Source: Russula earlei
Lineage: Eukaryota; Basidiomycota; Agaricomycetes; Russulales; Russulaceae
Assembly: GCA_025769875.1 (NCBI GenBank)
Contig: JAGFNK010001084.1
Coordinates: 1-15,182, forward strand
DNA: 15,182 nt
Direction of reading: 5' to 3'
Below the pieces are notes generated by a model that did not search any database, had not been told where the DNA came from, and worked only from the letters and a program-made list of their open reading frames with translations. Shown here one piece after another: positions 8,548-15,182 of this stretch. Position 1 is the first letter of the stretch; the number at the start of each line of letters is the position of its first letter. The position numbers were made by a program, and so were the translations under genes.

Positions 8548-8559
8548 GGTTATGGGCCC
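8548..8559 (+). promoter_or_regulatory. Primer-binding site, initiator tRNA-Met half-molecule type
   Basis: GGTTATGGGCCC directly after the LTR-ending ACA is complementary to the anticodon stem-loop of eukaryotic initiator tRNA-Met. Drosophila copia and yeast Ty5 are primed by such a 5' half-tRNA rather than the tRNA 3' end. The position right after the LTR makes a chance match unlikely. The ATG within it (8552-8554) is in frame with gag. Confidence 0.72.
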
Positions 8560-9452
8560 TGCCAGACCCTCTGCCACTGCTGCTGTGGCACCACAGCCTG
8601 CCCCCACACAGGCTCCCTCATCCTTCAACCACCTACTGGCCAACATCCCCTCCCTTGCTCCAGATGGCTCCAATTGGGCCATATTCATCATGCACTTCAC
8701 AGATGCCATGGACTCAACTGATCACTGGGGTTTCTTCAACAGATCAAGCATGCGGCCAATGCCCACAGACCCACAAAACCCCACAGGCCCAAAGGGCCTG
8801 GGACTGCGACAACAAGACAGTGTGCTTCCTTCTAGTGCAATGCCTCCCAGACTTGGTCACCATCAGGCTGGCTCACCTGCTGATGGCCAAGGAGCATTGG
8901 GACCAACTCAGCAAGGAGTTCACGCTTAAGAGCGTGTATGCCCAGAGTGACTGGATCCAGGCTTTCCTGGACACATGCTGCCCAAAAGGAGCTGATGTCC
9001 AGGCATTCTTGCAGGGGCTTCACTACAAGCATGAAGAATTGGTGGCCACTGGCATCACAATCACGGACACTGAGTATCAGTGCACCATCCTTTGCGGCAT
9101 CCTGGAGGAGCTGGCAAAGTTTGCCTCCAGCCTCATGTCCTCAGCTTGCCTTGCCCATGGAGCCAACACTGTCAACACCAGTGCCTTGATTGACCACATC
9201 TGCAAGGAGGCTGATCGAGTCAAGTCCCACTGCATGTGTGGCCAATTGGGCCAAGGTGCAGGCAAAAAGGAACAACCTGACAAGGCCCTTGCCATTACCG
9301 GGACCAATGGAAGACACAAGCAGTGCCAGAGGGGCAAATGCCACAACTGTGGCAAGGAAGGGCATTGGGCTAGGGAGTGCTGCTCACTGAAGATGACAGA
9401 GGGTGTGCCCAGTCAGGCCACTCAGGCTGTTATGGCATTGTGGCCGTTGGAG
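8552..9452 (+). pseudogene. gag: Ty1/copia Gag, frameshifted
   Basis: This is the capsid and nucleic-acid-binding part of a copia-type retrotransposon. The frame from ATG 8552 gives an Ala/Pro-rich start, then FNHLLANIPSLAPDGSNWAI and STDHWGFF, the copia Gag N-terminal pattern. Near 8786-8800 the coding text moves to another frame (one-base indel), continuing with LVQCLPDLV, HLLMAKEHWDQLSKEF and ITDTEYQCTIL. The zinc knuckle CHNCGKEGHWAREC (CX2CX4HX4C) is at 9339-9380. The frame stops just after 9452 only because LTR F begins there. With F removed it runs directly into the protease segment at 11825. The start overlaps the primer-binding site, as a separate upstream ATG at 8534 lies inside the LTR. 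Confidence 0.87.
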
Positions 9453-9952
9453 TGTTAGCTCAGGGTTCAGTGGGGCCAAGTCCCTGTGACTTGGTTCAAG
9501 GGCTCAGTGGGGCTGGCTCAAAGAGACCGGATCAAGGGTTTAGCATCTCAAGACTTAGTCAGACAATGACTCAGCCCACAGACAGAGTTGATCTTCTGGT
9601 TTCACAGAAGAGGAGGACAATGAGAGAGAGGCAGAGGAGGAAAGGAACATGAGGGTTCCTTGGAGTGTGCTAAGGTCAAGCAGAGTGTAGGCCAGCACAA
9701 GCAAGTTGTGATTGAGAGAATGTACAGGGCAAGAGATGCGACAGGAAATGGGACAAAGTTAAGCTTGGGGCATTCCCCAGCTTTTATGGGTGTTTAAATA
9801 CTGTATGTAGCGAGGCTGTACAGTACTATATGCAGAACAATAGATAAAGGTGAGCCAATAACAGAAAGGGATCAAACAATGGATGAAACATAAAAGGTTG
9901 AAATGACAGCTGTCAATCAGCATCAAGGGATGAAACAACAACCAAGGGGATG

Positions 9953-10781
9953 TGTCAAGACATGGACTGCTGATCACAAAGGACTCAGGAGCAGGTGGGC
10001 AAGGGTTGGAACAGATGGTATGTGGTGTAGATGATGTTGAACAAGAGGATGAGCCAAATGACTAGAAGGTACCAGATGGGGACTGGTATGTGTTGCAAGA
10101 GGCAGAGGCGAAGGTTGGAGGCCAGTGCAGCAAAGGGGCTTTAAACAAGGTGGTTGTTGAAGAGTACCTTGAAGACGAGGGAAGACTTTAAACTGAGAGG
10201 TTGCAGGGGAGTACCCAGGAGGAGGAAAGTATCACAAATGGACAGTCTGATGACTGCCATGCTACATTGGGGCTTATATACTGTGTACAGGGTCGATTAC
10301 AAAGAACAGGAACTATTCTAGACTCCTTGGTACCATCCAATAGGACTACAGAGGCATAAACTCGCTTGTGTCAGGTTTTAGGCTTACTGAGCATATTACT
10401 GATCATTGTGGAGTGATGACATCCTTATGATGTCACTGTGGAGTGCTTAGTGAGCTGATGAGGTCATTGTGGAGTCACTCAGTCAGCCATGATGTCATTG
10501 GAGCCTAGATGACATCATATGAGTTGTGCAACAGTTTGTAGGAGTTCATGCCACTGTTTTGGGTTCTTGGTGGCTGAGTGGCCATGTGGCTGCCACATGA
10601 TGATTACCCAATTAGGACATGGGTGCCTGGTCGTGTTATAGTGTCTTTGCAATAGCAATATCTTGCACCACAGGAGGAGTAGCCCAGAAAACAGAAGTGT
10701 GTTGACAATGCAAAGTGAGAGGGGTCTCTCTTGAGTGAAATAGGACAATATATGGCCAGGACCTGGCCTTGGTTTGTAACA
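9953..10781 (-). mobile_element. Solo LTR, family 1, copy B, inserted in LTR F
   Basis: This 829-bp reverse-strand copy of family 1 runs from TGTTACAAACC (at 10781 reading leftward) to GTCTTGACA (ending at 9953). Perfect 5-bp duplications GGATG flank it at 9948-9952 and 10782-10786. Most CpG sites present in copy A are TpG or CpA here, so it is older or more heavily mutated. The TATA box and the downstream stem-loop are kept (10240-10285). The 111-codon reverse ORF within it is an LTR artefact. Confidence 0.93.
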
Positions 10782-11115
10782 GGATGAGGGTACAGGACAA
10801 TAGAACAATAGTGAGGAGACAAGGGTTAGTGATGAATAAGGGGAAATCACAACACAGGCAGCATCACCTGCAATGACCCCCTGTCAAGACTCACTGTTGA
10901 ACTATCCAGTTCAAGAGTGAGGGGTAAGCTCAGAGACAAGTCAATAGACATCCAAGACGGCATGGGCAAGGAGTAGAGTCCAGAGTAGTAACAGATACCA
11001 GAGAGGTACTGTCACTGTGAGAGTTGAACAATCACGCAGAGAAGAGGCCAGGATAGTCACAAGGGGACTGGTCCTTAAAGGAGTATCCCAGGAATAGAGA
11101 GTGCCGTAAACAAAT

Positions 11116-11135
11116 GGACAGTCTGAGGACTGTCC
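11116..11135 (-). promoter_or_regulatory. Perfect stem-loop downstream of the LTR D TATA box
   Basis: GGACAGTC-TGAG-GACTGTCC has 8-bp arms and a 4-base loop. A closely related, slightly imperfect version lies at the same place relative to TATA in family 1 (961-979 in copy A). It would be at the 5' end of the LTR transcript, so it may act as an RNA structure. Confidence 0.55.
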
Positions 11136-11241
11136 GCTACTTTATTGAGCGCTTATATACTACAAGAGAACTGCTAAATAGAGAACAAGTCATAACCTTG
11201 TTATCAAGCACAATAGAGTGCTGAGTAAGAAGTTGGAGTGT

Positions 11242-11275
11242 GCTTACTGAGCATGCTCAGTCATGCTCAGTAAGC
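11242..11275 (-). repeat. 34-base palindrome in U3 of LTR D
   Basis: Arms of 14 bp (GCTTACTGAGCATG and CATGCTCAGTAAGC) flank CTCAGT. The inner ACTGAGCATGCTCAGT (11246-11261) is itself a perfect 16-base palindrome. Copy E keeps a variant near 15088-15120. It is a likely binding site for a dimeric protein, but no factor is known from the sequence. Confidence 0.65.
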
Positions 11276-11824
11276 TGCTGAGTAAGAAGGCTTTTCCTGA
11301 TGAGTAAGAGCTTTCATTGTCCACGTGTTTGCTGTTTTAGTGCACATGTGAGCACCTGATTCATTTTCTGTTAGTTAGTTTAGGGCCGGTCATTTGAGGC
11401 CTTGTAGTTTGGTTAGGGAATAGTGTTATCTTATAAGGCCCTTATATAGCTCTATTAAGGTCCTTAGTATTGCCTTATAGTTCATTCTATAGTTATTAGA
11501 GTTGGTCTAATAACACGTTGTAGAGTCTTTGATACTAGGTAGTACCCATTGTAGAGCACCTAGAGTCGTCCTAAAGGGTCCCTAGAAGGGCCCTAATACT
11601 GTCCTTTATTGTTAGAAGGGTTGCCAATAAGTGGGGCTTGCTGTATGTCGATTGTGCCGAGAATCGCTCGCGTGACAATGCACGCACGATATTGTGGACA
11701 CCTCTACTCACCCCTTTTGCTTGTGTGAACAGGGTGACACCATAGAGGCTGGGTTTCCTCCTATAAGGAAGGGTCCTTCAAGGGCCCTCTCCGGAGAATG
11801 GTTCATGACACCCCCAAGCTGGAG

Positions 11825-12881
11825 ATGAAACCCATTGGCTCCACAAATGCCATCACCAAAGACAGCACCAAGGGTGATGGGTTCTGGCTGGTGGCGGAGG
11901 ACAACTGTGCACCCACTGTGAGCATGGACCTGGATCCATTTGCCTGCAAGAAAGGACCTGGGGCAGAAGTATATGATGAGGGGGAGCCATCAGACTGGCT
12001 GGAGGAGGTGCCAGAAATGGCAGCAGCAAGAATCTTGCCCATTGAGGAGGACTACAGTAACAGAATTGACTGGTATGATTCAGGTGCAATGAGGCACATT
12101 ACCCTGTACCACAGTGACTTCATAGGTTATCACCCCCTTGTGCCCCCTCTCACACTTGTCACTGCCAACCAGCAGAGTTTCAGTGCAATTGGGATAGGAT
12201 ATGACCGTCCCTGTACCAAACAAAGGCACTTGGAGTGAACTAGCACTCCACAATGTCCTGCGCATGCCAAAAGTCACGAACACCCTTGTGTCACTTGGGG
12301 CCCTTGATAAGGAAGGTTACAGTATGGAACTATGGGATGGCCACCTCAGCATTGCACCATGTGGGAGGCACATAGTGCTTATTCAGCACAGCCTGTGTGG
12401 ACTCTACTGAGTTGAGCGCACCATTGAGTACACACAAACTGTCAAGCTCTCAATCATGGAGCTGCACAGACATCTCAGGCATATTGTGCTGGCTAGTGTG
12501 CGCAAACTCGTTGAGACCAGAGTGATCACAGGCATCACTCTAGACCCATCATCCCATGAGCAGGACTGCGAGGCATGCATATATGCATGCATGATGTGCC
12601 TGCCAATCCTGAAGGTGCACATATGGCCACCTGCCCTAGCATTTGAGGATGAGATCCACAGTGATCTATGGGGTCCTGCCTCCATTGCCACTTGCCAAGG
12701 GAGTAAGCACTTCATAATGTTCACTGACAATGTGACCAGGTACACCATTGCCTTCCTGCTGTGGGCCAAAAGCGACGCCTTCAGCATGTACAAGACCTTT
12801 GAGGCCTGGGCAATCTCACAAGGTGTCACAAGAACTGGTACATCAGACTGGACCGGCAACCAGATAAGCCTACCCAGATAA
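11825..12881 (+). pseudogene. pol: Ty1/copia protease and integrase part of Pol, truncated
   Basis: This continues gag after LTR F. The aspartic protease carries WYDSGAMRHIT, with the catalytic DSG at 12077-12085, in the frame running to 12238. The frame then changes near 12195, and the text resumes as VPVPNKGTWSELALHNVLRM, the usual segment between protease and integrase. After a TGA at 12408-12410 the same frame gives the integrase zinc-binding region (LHRHLRHI and CEAC at 12567-12578) and the core, with Asp codons in IHSDLWGP (12663) and SDWTG (12846), 61 codons apart as in copia integrases. The similarity stops at about 12870. The rest of integrase, reverse transcriptase and RNase H are missing, so the element cannot move by itself. 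Confidence 0.85.
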
Positions 12882-13157
12882 GACTCATGTTTCTCATGTT
12901 TCCAATGACTCATTATGCCTTGCACATACCATCTGTTTCCAGCATGTTCTAGTATGGTCTCCTTGCCTCTACCTCAGGATACTATTTGATATAGTATTCT
13001 ACATGTATATAAACCCATCTGTAACAGAGAACAAGCTTCAAGCTTGTTCTCCTGCAAAATCTCACTGGATTCTGCTTCGGAATGTTACTGAGTGGTTTGG
13101 GGTCCAGAAGATGCTGGAACACCTGAACTATGGACTGCACCATTTGTATCATGCGTG
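12882..13157 (+). other. Unassigned LTR-like promoter segment with a strong hairpin
   Basis: Copia coding text stops at the left edge, so this is probably inserted or joined DNA. It has an inverted repeat ATACTAT-TTGAT-ATAGTAT around 12980-12998, a TATATAAA at 13006-13013, and a 25-base palindrome at 13027-13051. This TATA-then-hairpin order resembles an LTR, but I could not find TG...CA ends with a target duplication. Confidence 0.4.
13027..13051 (+). repeat. Perfect 25-base palindrome
   Basis: Two 12-bp arms (GAGAACAAGCTT and AAGCTTGTTCTC) surround a single central C at 13039. It starts 14 bases after a TATATAAA, so it would sit at or near the 5' end of any transcript. It could be a binding site or an RNA hairpin. 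Confidence 0.8.
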
Positions 13158-13461
13158 TGTCAGATCTTGATTATTATGTCCATTGATATCGCGTTCGGAA
13201 CGCGTTGATCATATCTTTCTGAAGATGTATTGAAGAAGCAGTGAGTAGCATTGCTTCTGTCCCAGATGTTCCTGTACCGCCACATATGTTGCTTCCTTGA
13301 TTAGGAAAGTATTTATGACACTGAGATTGCTACTAGGAAAGCACTTAATGCTTCCAGCACCAAGATCGTTCACATAGAAGCAACCTCGCTTCTATGAGCT
13401 GCCTTTTGCTTCTATAGCACCAACCAGTACTACAGTAGCACGAACCGTATCCCTGTATGGC

Positions 13462-13469
13462 TATATAAA
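13462..13469 (+). promoter_or_regulatory. TATA box in candidate LTR G
   Basis: TATATAAA lies in the context GGCTATATAAAGCCCCC, about 50 bases before the point where LTR C inserted. The surrounding layout matches the TATAAGCCCC context of the family 1 LTRs. Confidence 0.45.
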
Positions 13470-13519
13470 GCCCCCAGTTGTAGCAGTTGAGCCTTAAGCT
13501 TGACTTAGTTTGCCAATCC

Positions 13520-14347
13520 TGTTACGAACCAAGGCCAGGTCCTGGCCATAGATTATCCTATTTCACTCAAGAGAGACCTCTCTCACTTTGCATTGCCAAC
13601 TCCCTTCCATTTTCTGGGCTATCCCTCCTGCGGTACAAGATATCGCTATTGAAAAGGCACTATAACATGACCAGGCACCCATTTCCTAATCGGGTAATCA
13701 TCGCGTGGCAGCCACATGGTCACCCAGCCACCAGGAACCCGAAACAGCAGCACAAACTCTTAGAAACTGTTGCATAACTCATCTGACATCATCAAGGCTC
13801 CAATGACATTATGGCTGACTGAGCGACTCCACAGTGACCTCATAGGCTCACTAAGCGCTCCACAGTGACATCATAATGATGTCATTGCTCCACAATGATC
13901 AGTAATGTGCTCAGTAAGCCTGAAACTTGACACAAGCAAGTTTATGCCTCTGTAGTCCTATTGGATGGTACCAAAGAGTCTAGAATAGTCCCAGTTCTTT
14001 GTAATCGACCCTGTACACTGTATATAAGCCCCAATGAAGCATGGCAGTCATCAGACTGTCCATTTGTGATACTCTCATCTTCCTGGGTACTCCCCTGCAA
14101 CCGCTCAGTCTAAAGTCCTCCCTCATCTTCAAGGTACTCTTCAACGACCGCCTTGTTTAAAGCCCCTCACTGCACTGGCCTCTACTCTTCGCCTCTGCCT
14201 TCTGCAACACATACCAGTCCCCATCTGGTATCTCCTAGTCATTTGGTTCGTCCTCTTGTTCAACACCATTTATGCCGTGTACCATCTGTTCCAACCCTTG
14301 CCCACCTGCTCCTGAGTCCTTAGTGATCAGCAGTACGTGTCTTGACA
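13520..14347 (+). mobile_element. Solo LTR, family 1, copy C
   Basis: This 828-bp LTR has the same ends as copy A and is flanked by perfect AATCC duplications (13515-13519 and 14348-14352). Compared with copy A, many differences are CG to CA or TG, for example in the first 12 bases (ACCGAGG becomes ACCAAGG), at the CRE site (TGACGTCA becomes TGACATCA), and in the U5 part. The TATA box near 14020 and the downstream stem-loop are kept. No internal retrotransposon sequence adjoins it. Confidence 0.93.
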
Positions 14348-14423
14348 AATCCCAAACAGTTGACTCCTACCCCATCTGCAGAGCCCCTCTCATCTTGTTG
14401 CCATACTCCAGAAGGATCTAACA

Positions 14424-14681
14424 CTCCTTCCCCTCCACAAGTATTGCTTGCTTGACTCAAGCATATCTGCATTGGTAGGACGCGTTTATAGATGCGACCA
14501 TTGATCTTATTTAAGAGGCACTTTGGAGCCTTAACACAGAACTTGTAGGCTTGCAAGCAATCAAGCAATGGTCTTGAAAACCCTCTCAATCCTCTAAGTC
14601 TTCAAACACAAAGACTTATTGTTTGTCTTTCCTTTCAGTGGTACACAATTGCCTTGGCATTGTTGTCACTGGAATCCCTGA
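14424..14681. other. Unassigned segment between LTRs G and E
   Basis: There is no supported gene. The reverse strand is open only over short stretches, and plus-strand frames are closed by stops. A small inverted repeat TGCTTGA-C-TCAAGCA lies near 14448-14462. LTR E begins at 14682, directly after CCTGA, which should recur after the far end of E outside this window. Confidence 0.4.
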
Positions 14682-15182
14682 TGTCATGAACCATTTCCTG
14701 GAGAGGGCCCTTGAAGGACCCTTCCTTATTAAAGGAAACTCAGCCTCTATGATGCCACCCTGTTCACATGGACAAAAGGGGTGAGTAGAGGTGTCCACAA
14801 TATCATATGTACATTGTTGTGCGATTGATTCTAGGCACAATCAACATACAGCAAGCCCTACTAAGGACCTTAATAGGAGTATTAGGGTCAACTCTAAGGA
14901 CCCTAATAGAACTATACTAGGGGCCTTATGAACAACTCTATTCCTGGAACCAAACTACAAGTCCTCAGATGACCGGCCCTAAACTAATTAACAGTAAATG
15001 AATCAGGTGCTTTGCATGTGTACTAAGCAGTGAACATGTGGACACTAAAGGGCTCTTACTCATCAATAGGAGCCTTCTTACTCAGCAGCTTACTGAGCAT
15101 GACTGAGCATGCTCATAAAGCATATTCCAACTTCTTACTCATCCGTCAATTGTGCTTGATAACAACCTTATGACTTGTTCCC
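14682..15182 (+). mobile_element. LTR, family 2, copy E, cut by the window end
   Basis: It starts TGTCATGAACCATT, the reverse complement of the right edge of LTR D, and can be followed against D along its visible 501 bases, to the region just before D's TATA box. It is in the opposite orientation to D. CpG sites of D are mostly TpG or CpA here, for example around 14795-14845. Whether it is a solo LTR or the start of a complete element cannot be seen. Confidence 0.88.

Larger units (their letters stand above)
10882..11810 (-). mobile_element. Solo LTR, family 2, copy D, inserted in LTR F
   Basis: This 929-bp LTR on the minus strand starts TGTCATGAACC (at 11810) and ends GTCTTGACA (at 10882). 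It lies between CCCCC at 10877-10881 and CCCCC at 11811-11815. Because the duplication is a homopolymer it is weaker evidence than the others, but both termini are exact and copy E shares the same start. It has a TATA motif at 11153-11159 (reverse), a perfect stem-loop at 11116-11135 just downstream of it, and a large palindrome at 11242-11275 upstream. It retains more CpG than copy E. It has no coding sequence of its own. The ATG at 11798, in frame with the downstream protease on the plus strand, is accidental. Confidence 0.88.
9453..11819 (-). mobile_element. LTR F (about 600 bp) carrying nested solo LTRs B and D
   Basis: LTR F is in three pieces: 9453-9952, 10787-10881 and 11816-11819, 599 bp in total. 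TGGAG flanks it at 9448-9452 and 11820-11824, and removing it joins gag to protease in frame. On the minus strand it ends CTGAGCTAACA and has a TATA-like TATTTAAA at about 9793-9800. Its 5' edge reads GCTTGGGGGTC rather than starting TGT. An original TGTTAGCT start, mirroring the AGCTAACA end, minus five bases, would explain this. There is no internal coding sequence, so it is a solo LTR. It belongs to neither family 1 nor family 2 in overall sequence. Confidence 0.72.
13158..14423 (+). mobile_element. Candidate LTR G, split by solo LTR C
   Basis: It starts TGTCAGATC and ends GATCTAACA, an inverted pair with one mismatch. Without LTR C and one AATCC it would be 433 bp, a reasonable LTR size. 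It contains repeated GCTTCT/AGAAGC words at 13230-13410, a short perfect inverted repeat CGCGTTC-G-GAACGCG near 13192, and a TATATAAA at 13462-13469. The flanks (GCGTG and CTCCT) do not match, and neither a primer site nor a purine tract is visible, so the ends are provisional. Confidence 0.35.

Noticed and set aside
11798..12238. ORF beginning at ATG 11798 as an independent gene
   Set aside because: Its first codons lie in LTR D and the rest is copia protease text continuing from gag. The ATG is accidental.
12864..12882. AGATAAG repeated at 12862-12868 and 12876-12882 as a target-site duplication
   Set aside because: The copies are a few bases apart with no element between them.

Overview
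The window looks like a transposon graveyard from a filamentous fungus, most probably a mushroom-forming basidiomycete (Agaricomycete). The pointers are short introns of about 48-59 bases with GTRNGT donors and CTAAY-like branch sites, a fungal-type hAT transposase, a Ty1/copia element with a half-tRNA primer site, and several LTR families decaying by CpG to TpG/CpA changes. I see no intact host gene, no tRNA or rRNA and no CRISPR. The species assignment is inference.

Layout. 1-1573: a degenerate ORF of unknown function, cut by an 828-bp solo LTR (copy A, 439-1266). Removing the LTR and one target-site copy restores the reading frame. 1574-2900: no recognisable gene, only short repeated words and a strongly G/T-skewed block. 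2900-4030: C/T-rich, intron-like DNA around at least two exon-like segments of an unrecognised gene relic. 4030-4715: AT-rich spacer. 4716-8151: a multi-exon hAT transposase pseudogene (BED finger, RNase H-like core, C-terminal dimerisation domain) broken by frameshifts and stop codons, several of which look like CGA to TGA. 8152-8547: remnant of a copia 5' LTR. 8548-12881: a broken copia gag-protease-integrase, primed from an initiator-tRNA half site. It is split by a roughly 600-bp LTR (F), which is itself hit by two further solo LTRs (B, 829 bp, and D, 929 bp). 12882-14681: LTR-like promoter DNA with a strong palindrome and a candidate fourth LTR family (G), cut by solo LTR C (828 bp). 14682-15182: the start of a second copy of D's family (E), running off the window.

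The boundaries are unusually well resolved. LTRs A, B, C and D begin TGT and end ACA, and each sits between perfect 5-bp target-site duplications (ACGTG, GGATG, AATCC, CCCCC). F is flanked by TGGAG. Its removal, with B and D inside it, joins gag to protease in frame. This gives a relative chronology: copia inserted first, then F into copia, then B and D into F. A, B and C are one family. D and E are a second family that shares terminal bases and a promoter-proximal stem-loop with the first. No intact mobile element is visible, so any remaining activity would be the promoters carried by the LTRs.
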